Part shown: piece after piece, positions 54,401-62,805 of the stretch
Numbering within the stretch: position 1 is the first letter of the stretch
Layout: each line of letters begins with the position of its first letter
Source of the DNA: CALOCN01 sp942491735
GTDB lineage: Bacteria > Eisenbacteria > RBG-16-71-46 > JABDJR01
Assembly: GCA_942491735.1 (NCBI GenBank)
Contig: CALOCN010000014.1
Location: forward strand, 3,162,001-3,226,000
Length of the DNA stretch: 64,000 bases
Direction: 5' to 3'
Made by a program: the position numbers and the translations under genes
Notes under the pieces: generated by a model
What the model was told of the DNA's origin: nothing
Database searches by the model: none
Seen by the model: only the letters and a program-made list of their open reading frames with translations

Positions 54401-54734
54401 GATCGCGGAAACGGGGGGAGACCTCGTCGAGGCGGAATCCCTGGCCCGCCGCGCGGTCTCGGCGGCCCCCGACTCCGAGATCTATCGGGATACCCTGGCC
54501 TACATCCTGATTCGACGCGGCAGCTACGGGAAAGCCCGGGACATCCTGACCGACCTGGTCAAGGACCCGAACGCCTTCGAGGCCCGGCTACACATGGCCA
54601 TGAGCCTGGCCGGCCTGGGGGATCACCAAAAGGCCCGGACCCTGTTCGACGAAGTGATCAACAAGGCCCCCCGCGAAGACCTGCGCGCGCGGGCGCGGAC
54701 CGAGTTGGCCAAGCTGGATACCCCTTCCGAGTAA
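51450..54734 (+). CDS. MFS-like transporter fused to spermidine-synthase-like domain and TPRs
   Basis: GTG 51450 follows AAGGA and begins just before the first membrane helix. The 1094-residue protein has about twelve to fourteen membrane helices (to about 480), then a polyamine-synthase-fold domain (VMIGLASGISVGALLVH, LNDGRNHLRL, SEPSNPWIAGVGSLFTQEFF), then TPRs (from about 880). The three-part fusion is known in uncultivated and delta-type bacteria; no substrate is established. Some nucleotide-binding acidic residues look altered, so aminopropyl transfer is doubtful. The next gene starts three bases after its stop. Confidence 0.92.
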   Translation: MPRRSSPAWGALETTILALFFLSGASALVYEVVWSRSLTYVFGGSAFAISTVLAAFMAGLALGSTIFGRLIDRRGNPLVVYGILEAAIAIWALLLPPLLGLLDTVYAGIYRGLDPGFYTLSLVRFVLCFLLLLIPTTLMGGTLPVLGKILLRDRRRLGTRAGLLYGINTLGAVVGVFAGGFILVPALGLRGATWLAVVVNLLVAALALLAAKRFAMPSRDPEPPEPAEAAADSPRQAPSDAAATPAMRRVVLWVYAASGFAALAYEVAWTKSLTMVLGTTTYAFSAMLTTFLLGLSLGAFLFGRLVDRLGRPTALLAVVQALIPLTAVATIPILGRLPQIFVDLYPSIAGNWVGVESLRFLLSGATMFVPTLLMGAMFPLCTRVYIDHRHEGRSLGTLYAANTVGAILGSFTAGFILIPFLGRQNTILAATAVNIAAVALILISLRWRNVPTGYRAVIGGAAAASVIFLVAPTPWSPLERWDPRVMSSGSYVYADSLSKESNILESMKDLDLLFYDEATEGTVSVWHGQYAISLRTSGKVEASSYGDMITQKLLSHLPSLYRKGSGGSAVMIGLASGISVGALLVHDFEHVETAELIPSMRRVAEIFGPFNGYCLDDPRHELVLNDGRNHLRLTDRTFDVIVSEPSNPWIAGVGSLFTQEFFELTRKRLAPGGVVCQWVQMYQFSEDNLRTVLATVVDAFPYVHVWNGAAGDLILVSSNDPLTIDPDRMATLMNGPFGDDIASLEILPLEQFLSYFITDREGLLRMLDGWEERVTDDNLYLEFAVPRHMFSSRTTASPFIFDRHRQRVLDTLGWSQDDADAELIERYHAARWAAYRVLHRAPLPGNTTVTRFLEAGLQGAPREFSSRRILSGMLNETAIQDLLAGEVETATAGFLQAIRIGDAGERALALNNLGTIAFRAGGMDSARAYWERSLALQPAFTTVSYNLSVLAAREGNSREQMDRIRHGLRFNPNHAPSLNNLSFVIAETGGDLVEAESLARRAVSAAPDSEIYRDTLAYILIRRGSYGKARDILTDLVKDPNAFEARLHMAMSLAGLGDHQKARTLFDEVINKAPREDLRARARTELAKLDTPSE

Positions 54735-54737
54735 CCC

Positions 54738-56897
54738 ATGCGACACCTTGTCCCGATGCTCCTCTTTGTCGTCGTCGCGGGAGGCCTGACCGGCCTCGCC
54801 GCACACACCGTGAACCGGGGCCCGTTCCAACGCGGGCTGACCACGGTGGAAATCGGGGCCTGGACGGAGGCGACCTCGGACGACGCCCGGAACATCTCCC
54901 CGTATGGGCGGATCCTGGGAGCGTTGGCCCAGGAGGGCCCCACCGCCATCCAGGATACCCGGCGTCTGCAGACCCTGGTCTTCCTTCCCCTCTTTGCCCT
55001 GGGCGTGTTCGCCTTGGCCTGGCGCCGGGCCGGGCCCTGGGGCGCGGCCGGAGCGGGAATCGCCGCCACCGCCGTGGCGCCGGCCACGCTGCATGCAGGA
55101 TCGTTCCACCCGGGTCTCCTGGCCGGTGGGATCGGCCTGCTCGCCCTGGCGGCGCTCAACGACGGCGCCCGGTGGGGGGGATGGATCGCGGCGGCCCTGC
55201 TGGGAGCGGTCATCGCGCGTCTGGACCCGGCGCTGGGTTGGGCGCTGTTCGTGTTGCTCGCGGGGTACGCGTGGGTCTCCCGAAGCGGTCCGCCCCGCTG
55301 GGTTCGCCTCGCGGTGGTCGCGGGTCTCTGGCTGGGGGTGGGAGCGGGCCTCGGGACCCTGACACCCCAGGGGGTGCTGCCGCAGGTCAACGGATTCGAG
55401 GCCTACCAGGGGAACGGCACCCCGGCCACGGGGCTCAATCCACGGCGAACCGCGGATCCTCCCCTGTCCTGGTGGACCGCAAGTGACTTCGTGCGGGGAG
55501 CGTCCCTCGAGCAGGAGCGCGGGGTCACCTTCCAGGAGGCCGAGCGGTTCTGGAGGGGCAAGGCGGCGAGAAGCCCCCTGAGCGATCCCCTGGGGACCCT
55601 GCGCCGCAGCGGGCTCAAGTCCCTGGCTGCGTTGCAATCGGATCCCCTGCCCCATGGCGTGAGCACCGCGTATCTTCTGGAGCGCACGGAGTCCGCGACC
55701 CTCCCGGTCACGGTATGGATGGCCCGCATCCTCCTCCCTCTTGGAATCGTGGGAGTTGTCCTGGCGCGTCGCCGAATGGGTGGCGCGGTCTGGCTCGGAG
55801 TGCTCAGCGGCGTGGTGGCGGCGTGGTTCACCTATGCCGCCCCGGAAGGCCGGGCCATCACCGTCGGCGCCCTGCTCGTGGCCGGCGCGGTCCTGGTTCG
55901 CTGGAGCGGTGAGGGCCCCATGATGCGCCGGGTCGCCGCCGGCGGCGTCGGGATCCTGGCCGTGGCCCTGTTCGGACTGTGGGTGCCCCGCGCCCTTCCC
56001 GGCATGGCGGTGCAGAGCGAGGACGCCTTCCAGCTGGGAGCCCTCTACGACCAGGAGGGTCGCGGCTCGACCGCGCTCCGGGAGTACGAACGGGCCATGC
56101 GTCTGGACCCGCAGAGCCCCACCCCCCGTTTCGCCATCGCCGGCATGCTGGCCCGGGACAATGTCCTACCCGAGTCCCGCCGTGAACTGGAGTTCCTCCG
56201 CGAGCAGAACCCCGACTTCTACGCGGGGCTGCTTGCCCTCAGTCGCGTGTACCAGCAACTGGAACTCTACGTGGAGGCGGCCGGCGTGTACGGGGACCTG
56301 ATCCGGCTGGATCCCTACAACCCGGAACTCCTCAACAACCTGGGCACGCTCTACGTGCAGATCGGGTATTTCGAGCAGGCCATGGTCGCGTTCCGCAACG
56401 CGCTTGCCCTCGCCCCGGACTACACCGTCGCGCAGGAGAACCTGGCCGCGCTCGAAGGGGGTGGGATCTCATCCGGATCGGCCGACGGCCGGGTGATGAC
56501 CGATGTGAGTTCGGCGCAGGAAATCATCATCGGACGTCTGGGGGCGGGCGACGCCGAGGGCGCCGAGTCCGCCCTGGCCGAGGCCCGGGACCGGTTCGGC
56601 GACGCACCGGAACTCGACTACGCCGAGGGCACCCTGTGGCTCATCAACGGAGATCCGGCCCGCGCGGTGGCCGTCTTCGAGAACGCCCTGGACACGCCGC
56701 TTGCCACAACCGTGGTCTTTCGCAACAACCTCGGGGCGGCATACATGGCCGCCGGCGAGACCTGCAAGGCGATCTGCATCTGGAAGCTGGCCCTGGCCGA
56801 CAACCCCAACAATCGCCGGGTGCAGCTCAGCGTGGCGCAGGCACAGGCCGAGGCCGACTCGGTGGGCACCGTGTGCGACTGCGGCGACACGGACTGA
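54738..56897 (+). CDS. Polytopic membrane protein with C-terminal TPR domain
   Basis: A 719-residue protein: an N-terminal helix, a short loop, then about eight membrane helices (80-400), and a C-terminal TPR array (about 430-710) containing LLNNLGTLYVQIGYFEQAMVAF and FRNNLGAAYMAAGETCKAI. The polytopic half followed by TPRs recalls glycosyltransferase-like or O-antigen-ligase-like proteins, but I see no motif that proves it. Translationally coupled to the MFS fusion gene. Its end converges with the lipoprotein phosphodiesterase gene. Confidence 0.88.
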   Translation: MRHLVPMLLFVVVAGGLTGLAAHTVNRGPFQRGLTTVEIGAWTEATSDDARNISPYGRILGALAQEGPTAIQDTRRLQTLVFLPLFALGVFALAWRRAGPWGAAGAGIAATAVAPATLHAGSFHPGLLAGGIGLLALAALNDGARWGGWIAAALLGAVIARLDPALGWALFVLLAGYAWVSRSGPPRWVRLAVVAGLWLGVGAGLGTLTPQGVLPQVNGFEAYQGNGTPATGLNPRRTADPPLSWWTASDFVRGASLEQERGVTFQEAERFWRGKAARSPLSDPLGTLRRSGLKSLAALQSDPLPHGVSTAYLLERTESATLPVTVWMARILLPLGIVGVVLARRRMGGAVWLGVLSGVVAAWFTYAAPEGRAITVGALLVAGAVLVRWSGEGPMMRRVAAGGVGILAVALFGLWVPRALPGMAVQSEDAFQLGALYDQEGRGSTALREYERAMRLDPQSPTPRFAIAGMLARDNVLPESRRELEFLREQNPDFYAGLLALSRVYQQLELYVEAAGVYGDLIRLDPYNPELLNNLGTLYVQIGYFEQAMVAFRNALALAPDYTVAQENLAALEGGGISSGSADGRVMTDVSSAQEIIIGRLGAGDAEGAESALAEARDRFGDAPELDYAEGTLWLINGDPARAVAVFENALDTPLATTVVFRNNLGAAYMAAGETCKAICIWKLALADNPNNRRVQLSVAQAQAEADSVGTVCDCGDTD

Positions 56898-56919
56898 CCC
56901 CGACGGGCCGGGACCCGGC

Positions 56920-58524
56920 CTAGTCCAGGTAGGGCAGCGCCTGAAGCCGCGCCTTCTGCTCCGGGGTCAACTCGGGGGTGAGGGAGCGGTCGAGCAGGAA
57001 CCCGGGGACCGGACCGCGGCGCAGCGGCGTGGACTCCAGGAACTCCGGCCGGAACATCTCTTCCCACACCCGGCCGTCCATCTGATCCGGGATCATCTCG
57101 GCCAGCAGGGCCAACAGGGTCGGCGTCACGTCGACGATCGAAGCCTTGCGGAAGTCCCCGCCCGCGGCGAGCCGTTCCCGCAGGCTCCTGCCATCCGCGC
57201 CACGGACGTGCGGTCCCCGCACGGCGAGGATCCCTTCCGGACGATGATGCGCCGAGAACGAGGTGGACCAGATGTCCTGGAACACCGGCAAATCGGTGGA
57301 GTCCGGGTCGCCCCGGGTCACGAACCAGTGCGGCATCTCCTGGAAGACCAGGTCGGGAGCCTTCTCCAGCATCCGCCCCTCGTAGATGTCCTCGCGCCGG
57401 AACAGGTGCTCGAACGGCGCCTCCCCGGTTTCCGGATCGCGCAGGTCCCGACACATCCCGATGAGCTTGTCCAGGAACTCGTCCCGGTCCTCGGCCCCCT
57501 GCATCTGGCCCTGGAGCACGTAGTGAAGGATGCCGTTGGTGATCATCATGGGAGGAACGGCGTGGCTCTCGAACCACTCCACGAGATCGGTGTCGTAGAG
57601 CCAATTGGCCATGTTCATCTGACGATAGATGCCCTCGAACCCGTGATCGGAAACGAACATCACCGTCGCATCCTCGGGCAGCGCGGCCAGCATGTCCCCC
57701 AGGATGGCGTCCTGGCGTTTCCAGAGCTTGAGGATGGAATCCCCCAGCAGCTCGGCTTCCTCGGCCCGGTATCCCGGATGCTCCCGGTCCATGAACTTCC
57801 AGAAGAAGTGCTGCACCTTGTCGGTGCCGGTGAAGGTGAGCCAGAGGAAATCGTAGTCCCCGGAGGCGATCCACTCCCGGGAAACCCGCCCCCGCGCTTC
57901 CAGCCGGGCCATCATGTCGGCGAACATCTCCTGCGGGGTCCGCTTGAACAGGCTTTCCCCCAGGAAATCGATGGGAAACTCCCCCAGCTCGGCGTGCAGC
58001 TCCGGGGGGTAGGCGATGTTCACGTCGCCGTCGGGAAACGGAAACCCGCTCACCATGGAACCCCGCACCGGATCCGGCGGGTAGGTCATGGGCACATTGA
58101 GAACCCCCACCCGATAGCCGGCCTCGGAGAGCAGCATCCAGATGGGGGTGGCGCGTCGGTTGGTGGCCTGCTCGATCAGCGGCGGTCCCCCGTCCGGATC
58201 CTCCTTCTGGAAGTCGTAGATGCCGTGCTTGCCCGGGTTCACCCCGGTAATGGCCGAGGTCCAGCAGACCGGGCTCAGGATGGGATACACGGTGTGCAGC
58301 TCACCGACCAGCGCCTCGTCCAGGAACGCCTTGAGGTTGGGCAGCTCCCCCGCTTCCAGCCAGGGCAGGAGCAGGTCGTAGTCGGCGCCGTCCAGGCCGA
58401 TCACCACCACCGGAGGCTTGGCTTCCCCGCCGCAACCGGGCAGGGTCAGCGCCCCACCCAGGGCCAGGAGACCCACGATGAGGCAGGCCCACCATCGGTG
58501 ACGCGTGTGACGGGGACGGGGCAT
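56920..58524 (-). CDS. Alkaline-phosphatase-superfamily lipoprotein (type I phosphodiesterase-like), second copy
   Basis: Start at ATG 58524 behind GAGGAA; the longer frame overlaps the next gene. The 534-residue product is a lipoprotein (lipobox LPGC, C30) with metal-site motifs of the nucleotide pyrophosphatase/phosphodiesterase group: VVVIGLDGADYDLL, SPVCWTSAITGVNPGKHGIY, and MFVSDHGFEGI. It should cleave a phosphate mono- or diester at the cell surface. It is a clear paralogue of the upstream gene, 38 bases away; the substrate is unknown. Confidence 0.92.
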   Translation of the reverse strand: MPRPRHTRHRWWACLIVGLLALGGALTLPGCGGEAKPPVVVIGLDGADYDLLLPWLEAGELPNLKAFLDEALVGELHTVYPILSPVCWTSAITGVNPGKHGIYDFQKEDPDGGPPLIEQATNRRATPIWMLLSEAGYRVGVLNVPMTYPPDPVRGSMVSGFPFPDGDVNIAYPPELHAELGEFPIDFLGESLFKRTPQEMFADMMARLEARGRVSREWIASGDYDFLWLTFTGTDKVQHFFWKFMDREHPGYRAEEAELLGDSILKLWKRQDAILGDMLAALPEDATVMFVSDHGFEGIYRQMNMANWLYDTDLVEWFESHAVPPMMITNGILHYVLQGQMQGAEDRDEFLDKLIGMCRDLRDPETGEAPFEHLFRREDIYEGRMLEKAPDLVFQEMPHWFVTRGDPDSTDLPVFQDIWSTSFSAHHRPEGILAVRGPHVRGADGRSLRERLAAGGDFRKASIVDVTPTLLALLAEMIPDQMDGRVWEEMFRPEFLESTPLRRGPVPGFLLDRSLTPELTPEQKARLQALPYLD

Positions 58525-58562
58525 CGGTTCCTCGATTCGGTTCCAGCTTCGGTCGCTGCGGT

Positions 58563-60095
58563 TCAGTTCAGGTAGGGAATGGCCAACACCGGATTGGCGG
58601 TCTCCCCGCCGATCTCGCGCGCCGTGCTCTGGTCCACACGGACGGGATGGGCGGCGAGAAACGCGTCGGTGAGGATCCCGGACAACGAGGACCCTTCCAT
58701 GTAGCCGGGGACCACGTCGCCCGCCAGATGGAGCACGGTGGGGGCGATATCGAGCAGGCTCTGACGCCCCTCCAACCGCCCGGCCCGGAACATGGGTCCG
58801 GCGGCGATGAGGATACCCTGGATCGTGTGGTGTCCGCTGAAGGAGAGCGACGGGGTTCCGAAGGGCTCCTTGTCCCCCTCCTCGCTGACCAGGTAGTACG
58901 GCGGCTTGGGAAGAAACACGAGGTCCGGGGCCTTGCTCACATAGCGACCCTCGTAGAGGTCTTCCCGCCGGCTCCCGAACGCCACCGGGCATTCTCCGCC
59001 TTCCGGGTCCCGCACCGCCATGATGCGCCGGTGGATCTCGTCCACCATCGCGTCCTGTTCCCCCTGGGTCAGGGTCGCGGTGGACTCCCGCCCCTGCACC
59101 GGAACCGACAGGAGCGATGCGTTGGTCTCCAGGCTATAGGCCTGGTTGATGGGGGCCGATCCGTCCGGGGGATTCTTGAGGAACGACTGGGGTCGGAAGG
59201 CGCGATGCACCCCGGTGAACCCGTGATCCGACACCACCAGCACCGCCAACTCGCGGCCCGCGGCGTCGGCCTGGGCCCGGGTCTGTTCGACCAGCGCACC
59301 CACCGCGGCGTCGGTCTCCTTCCACAGGTTCAGGATCGCATTGCCGTAGGTCCCGGCCAGTTCCTCGTCGTGGAACGGATGGTCGGTCTCCATGAACTTC
59401 CAGAAGTAGTGCTGGATCCGATCGGTCCCGGTGAAGACCACCCAATAGAGATCCAGGTCCGGGTTTTCCGAACCCAGGGCGAGGGCGACGTCCCGGCGGC
59501 GGCGGAAGGTCTCCATGATTTCCTGGAGCAGATCCCCCTCGTGATCCTCGATGAGCGCTCCCCCCATGCGGTCCAGAAGGTAGGCGTCCTGCTGCAACCT
59601 GGCTTCGAGTTCCGGGGGGTGCGTGTAGTCCACCTGATCGGTGTGCGGAAGCCCCGCCACCATGAACCCGTTGACCGGGTCCGGAGGATCGGTCATGGGC
59701 ACGTTGAGAATGCCGACCCGGTGTTCGCTTTCCGAGAGCAGGGTCCACAGCGCCGGCACGCGCCGGCTCTCCGCGGTCTCCTGATAGGCGACCATGGATT
59801 CGGGGTCCAGCCGCAGGAAGTCGTAGATGCCGTGGGCCCCGGGATTCACGCCGGTGACCGCCGAGGTCCAGGCGGGGGGAGAGAGGGCGGGAAGCACGGA
59901 GAGGAGCGGACCATGCGCTCCCCCGTCCCGCAGCGCTTGCAGGTTGGGCAGGTGCCCCTGAGCCATCCAGGGATCCAGCAGATCCCAGGTCGCACCGTCG
60001 AGCCCAATGACCAGGACTTTTGGAGAGGGGGCGCTTCCCCCGCCGCAACCCAGCGCGGCGAACATCAACGTCCCCAGCAATGCGCGTCGAATCAC
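58563..60095 (-). CDS. Alkaline-phosphatase-superfamily lipoprotein (type I phosphodiesterase-like), first copy
   Basis: A 510-residue lipoprotein (lipobox ALGC, C17) with VLVIGLDGATWDLLDPWMAQGHLPNL, SPPAWTSAVTGVNPGAHGIYDF and VLVVSDHGFTGV: the metal ligands and the threonine nucleophile region are all there. The start is a GTG overlapping the upstream gene's stop (GTGA), so it is translated with the TWG-tag protein. The neighbouring paralogue suggests duplication followed by specialisation. Confidence 0.92.
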   Translation of the reverse strand: MIRRALLGTLMFAALGCGGGSAPSPKVLVIGLDGATWDLLDPWMAQGHLPNLQALRDGGAHGPLLSVLPALSPPAWTSAVTGVNPGAHGIYDFLRLDPESMVAYQETAESRRVPALWTLLSESEHRVGILNVPMTDPPDPVNGFMVAGLPHTDQVDYTHPPELEARLQQDAYLLDRMGGALIEDHEGDLLQEIMETFRRRRDVALALGSENPDLDLYWVVFTGTDRIQHYFWKFMETDHPFHDEELAGTYGNAILNLWKETDAAVGALVEQTRAQADAAGRELAVLVVSDHGFTGVHRAFRPQSFLKNPPDGSAPINQAYSLETNASLLSVPVQGRESTATLTQGEQDAMVDEIHRRIMAVRDPEGGECPVAFGSRREDLYEGRYVSKAPDLVFLPKPPYYLVSEEGDKEPFGTPSLSFSGHHTIQGILIAAGPMFRAGRLEGRQSLLDIAPTVLHLAGDVVPGYMEGSSLSGILTDAFLAAHPVRVDQSTAREIGGETANPVLAIPYLN

Positions 60096-60790
60096 CGGTT
60101 GTTGTAGGTGCTTTTGACCCGGCCGAAGGTGGTCTCTTCCTTCTCGCCGCCACAGGGAAGCGAACCCTTGGCGCTGCCGTCCTGGGAAAAGGCGACGTAG
60201 CCGGCCCGCTCGAAGGGAATGCTGCTCTCAGCGGACGCACAATCGGCGACCTTGAACTCGGGCGGACTGATTCCGCGGTTTGGGCCCACGGCAAAGGTGT
60301 CGTCGCTGTATGCACTCACGGTAAAGAACCCGGCCACAGCCGACACCCCGTCACCTGACCCCCCAGGCTCGTTCTGTTGGCAGTTTACCTGCGGGGCCCA
60401 CGCGATCCGGTTTCCGCTACCGTTCGCGGGCCAGCCCCCATTTGGGAAATCCAGATCCGAACACGATGTCCAACTGTCCATCTGCACGCCGCTTCCGTAG
60501 TCCAGCCCCACGGATAGCCCGGCGATTCCCGCCGTCACGTCCGCCTTGAACACCGAGAGGTACACGTAATACGTGGTGAACAGTTCCCCCTCGGTCGCGA
60601 TGTCGCGATCCTCACAGGAGATCGGCTGGACCCGGGAGCACTGCTGGCGACCGCTGGCCCGCTCCAGATAAAGACCAATGGATGCGTCGGGGTGGGTCTC
60701 CACCGAGGACCCGGCCTGGACCATGCCAGGGAGTCCGACAAGGACAGCCGGTACGATGAGTAGAATCAGGGTGCGAAGCAATCGGGACAT
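60092..60790 (-). CDS. Secreted cysteine-rich protein with C-terminal TFGRVK motif
   Basis: A 232-residue protein with a signal peptide (cleavage near VQAGS, residue 27). Core motifs CSDLDFPNGGWPANGSG, RIAWAPQVNCQ and FKVADCASAES are shared with the two genes upstream on the same strand, as is the C-terminus TFGRVKSTYNNR. Function unknown. The stop overlaps the start of a phosphodiesterase lipoprotein, so it may be its partner or substrate carrier. A hairpin CTGT..ACAG at 60830-60853 lies in the leader. Confidence 0.85.
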   Translation of the reverse strand: MSRLLRTLILLIVPAVLVGLPGMVQAGSSVETHPDASIGLYLERASGRQQCSRVQPISCEDRDIATEGELFTTYYVYLSVFKADVTAGIAGLSVGLDYGSGVQMDSWTSCSDLDFPNGGWPANGSGNRIAWAPQVNCQQNEPGGSGDGVSAVAGFFTVSAYSDDTFAVGPNRGISPPEFKVADCASAESSIPFERAGYVAFSQDGSAKGSLPCGGEKEETTFGRVKSTYNNR

Positions 60791-60948
60791 GTCGGTACGG
60801 GCCTCCGTCTGAAACCAAGAGAGCAGTGACTGTAGTCCGTTATCGGACGACAGGTTCTACCCCGTGACCTCGAATCTTTCTCCCGGGAACTGGGACCACC
60901 CAAGCCTGGGCGCCTCCCCCAAGAATTGACCCCACAAAAGCTTAGCAG

Positions 60949-60992
60949 AGAAAACGGGAAACGGCGGCCCCCCCCGGAGGGGAAGCCGCCGT
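60949..60992 (-). terminator. Terminator after the second TWG-tag gene
   Basis: ACGGCGGC and GCCGCCGT (60961-60992) pair, with inner CCCC/GGGG, and the leftward strand continues TTCCCGTTTTCT. It lies about 30 bases past the stop at 61022. Confidence 0.75.
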
Positions 60993-61021
60993 CAAACCTC
61001 CGAAAATCGTGTCCCTCGGGA

Positions 61022-61723
61022 CTATTCGCTGCGCAGGCTCTTGATGGAGCCCCACGTGGTCTGCTCCACCGGAACCGGCGGCAGGGCGCAGGGATTGAAG
61101 CCGAGTTCCGACCCGAAGCCCACCACGCCGCCACCCGAGGAGACTTCGCTCTCGGCCGCGGAGCAGTCCGCCACCTTGAACTCGGGGATCGCGTTGTTGG
61201 GGGTGATCGCAATCGTCCCGCTTCCATAGGCGTAGACATAGAAGGCCCCGGCCACCGCGTGCACCCCATCGGTGCCGAGCACGGTGTCCTGACAATTCAC
61301 GACGCTGGCCCAGGTGATGCGGTCGCCGCCTCCGGAACCCGGCCAGCCGCCGTTGGGGAAATCCAGGTCCGCGCAAAGGGTCCAACCGAACACTCCGACC
61401 GCACCGGTCACCGCCACGCCACAGGACACCCCGGCGATGCCGGCGGTGTTATCCGCCCGTGCGACAACTACATACACGCTCCGGTTCTCGAAGACCGGGG
61501 CATTATCCACCGAGTAGTCCGAGCAGGCCAATCCCAGGGTGTTGGGATCCTCGGGGGCGGTGGCCGGAGGGATGATGGCGCAGGTGTTCGTGGCCTTCTT
61601 GGCCGGGGCCTTGTCGTGGAGGGCCACCACGGCGTTGTCCTGGGTCCCTGCCAGTACGGGCGAGACGGCCAGACAACTCACGAATACCATGAACAGGGCT
61701 GTGGAACAGAGCAGTCGCAACAT
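61022..61723 (-). CDS. Secreted cysteine-rich protein with C-terminal TWGSIK motif (copy 2)
   Basis: ATG 61723 follows GAGGAGG; the frame is open much farther upstream without a signal peptide. The 233-residue product has a signal peptide ending at VLAG, seven cysteines in the mature part, the block CADLDFPNGGWPGSGGGDR, FKVADCSAAES, and the end TTWGSIKSLRSE. It is closely related to the next upstream gene over its full length, so the pair is a recent duplication. No enzyme motif. Probably a surface or secreted structural protein. Confidence 0.87.
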   Translation of the reverse strand: MLRLLCSTALFMVFVSCLAVSPVLAGTQDNAVVALHDKAPAKKATNTCAIIPPATAPEDPNTLGLACSDYSVDNAPVFENRSVYVVVARADNTAGIAGVSCGVAVTGAVGVFGWTLCADLDFPNGGWPGSGGGDRITWASVVNCQDTVLGTDGVHAVAGAFYVYAYGSGTIAITPNNAIPEFKVADCSAAESEVSSGGGVVGFGSELGFNPCALPPVPVEQTTWGSIKSLRSE

Positions 61724-61810
61724 GAAAGGACCTCCTCGAGGGGTGCGAAAAGCCAAGGTGGGGACGCAGCAGACCCAAGTATACATGGGCCGTGGCACCC
61801 GGGCATGCAA

Positions 61811-61843
61811 AGAAAATGGGCGGCGGTCCGAAGACCGCCGCCC
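61811..61843 (-). terminator. Terminator after the third TWG-tag gene
   Basis: Reading leftward, GGGCGGCGGTC-TTCG-GACCGCCGCCC forms a perfect 11-base stem with a TTCG loop, followed by ATTTTCTTT. Confidence 0.9.
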
Positions 61844-61871
61844 CTGAATCAAGCAAAGCGTTCGAAAGCGA

Positions 61872-62567
61872 TTACTCGCTGCCGAGAGCCTTGATGGAGC
61901 CCCAAGTGCTCTCCTCAACCGGAGTGCTGACGAGGCAGGGGTTGAATCCGTCGAGGGATCCGTACCCAACCTTGCCACCGCCGAGGTTGACCGTGCTCTC
62001 GGACGCTGCGCAGTCCGCAACCTTGATGGGCTCCGGAATGCCGTTGTTCGCGGTCACGCAGACTTCGCCGTCGCCACCGTAGCTGTAGATGTAGAACGAA
62101 CCGGCGACCGCATGGGCGCCGTCCGCACCGACTACGGTGTTCTGGCAGTTGGTCGCAGCTGCCCAGGTGATGCGGTCACCACCGCCCGAGGACGGCCATC
62201 CGCCGTTCGGGAAGTCGAGGTCCGCGCAAAGCGTGAAGCCGAAGGAACCGACGCCACCCGAGGTCAGGATGCCGCAGGAAACGCCGGCGACGCCGGCGGC
62301 CGGGTCAGCCTTGGCCACCACGAGATAGACCGAACGTGCGGTTGCGGCGGGAGCAACAACCTGATCGGTGTTGAAGTTGCTGCAGGGGATACCCAGGGTC
62401 ACCGGATCCTCGGGCGCGGTGGCCGGAGGAATGATGGCACAGGTGTTGGTGGCCTTCTTGGCCGGAACCGTGTCGTGCAGAGCGACGACAGCGTCGTCCT
62501 GCGTACCAGCGAAAGCGACCGAGCCGACCATACAGGCGGCAGCGGTGAGGATTAGCGCGCGCTTCAT
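61872..62567 (-). CDS. Secreted cysteine-rich protein with C-terminal TWGSIK motif (copy 3)
   Basis: ATG 62567 follows a perfect AAGGAGGT. The 231-residue product has a signal peptide ending at AFAG, then GTQDDAVVALHDTVPAKKA as in copy 2, the CADLDFPNGGWPSSGGGDR block, IKVADCAASES, and the end STWGSIKALGSE. High identity with copy 2 throughout. A possible extended -10 (GTGGTATACT, TATACT at 62750-62755) would give a leader of about 180 bases. Function unknown. Confidence 0.88.
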   Translation of the reverse strand: MKRALILTAAACMVGSVAFAGTQDDAVVALHDTVPAKKATNTCAIIPPATAPEDPVTLGIPCSNFNTDQVVAPAATARSVYLVVAKADPAAGVAGVSCGILTSGGVGSFGFTLCADLDFPNGGWPSSGGGDRITWAAATNCQNTVVGADGAHAVAGSFYIYSYGGDGEVCVTANNGIPEPIKVADCAASESTVNLGGGKVGYGSLDGFNPCLVSTPVEESTWGSIKALGSE

Positions 62568-62749
62568 TTCAGGAGACCTCCTTGCAAAACACACAGAGTT
62601 GCGAGAGAGACGTTGTGATGAACCCTACGATGCAGCCGCTTCGCGGGAGCGACCCCCGAAGCTCTTCCCGGTCGAGTGCTTCCGACGGGAAGCGCAAACC
62701 GGAAAGCCTGACACTCCATGCTCCGGCGGGTCACCGACGCACGAAGGTC

Positions 62750-62755
62750 CAGAGT
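62750..62755 (-). promoter_or_regulatory. Extended -10 upstream of TWG-tag copy 3
   Basis: TGG then TATACT on the minus strand is an extended -10 with no clear -35, directly next to the hairpin at 62760-62793. TATACT also occurs at 61778-61783 before copy 2 and in the strong promoter at 63618-63646. Confidence 0.35.
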
Positions 62756-62759
62756 ATAC

Positions 62760-62793
62760 CACGATCCGGGGCCCGGCAGGACCCCGGATCGTG
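62760..62793. terminator. Perfect 12-base hairpin after the 62806-63486 gene
   Basis: CACGATCCGGGG and CCCCGGATCGTG pair perfectly around a ten-base loop, 12 bases past the stop at 62806. No T run follows, so it may act as a transcript-end stabiliser or terminator. Confidence 0.55.
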
Positions 62794-62805
62794 TAACTCC
62801 TTAAG

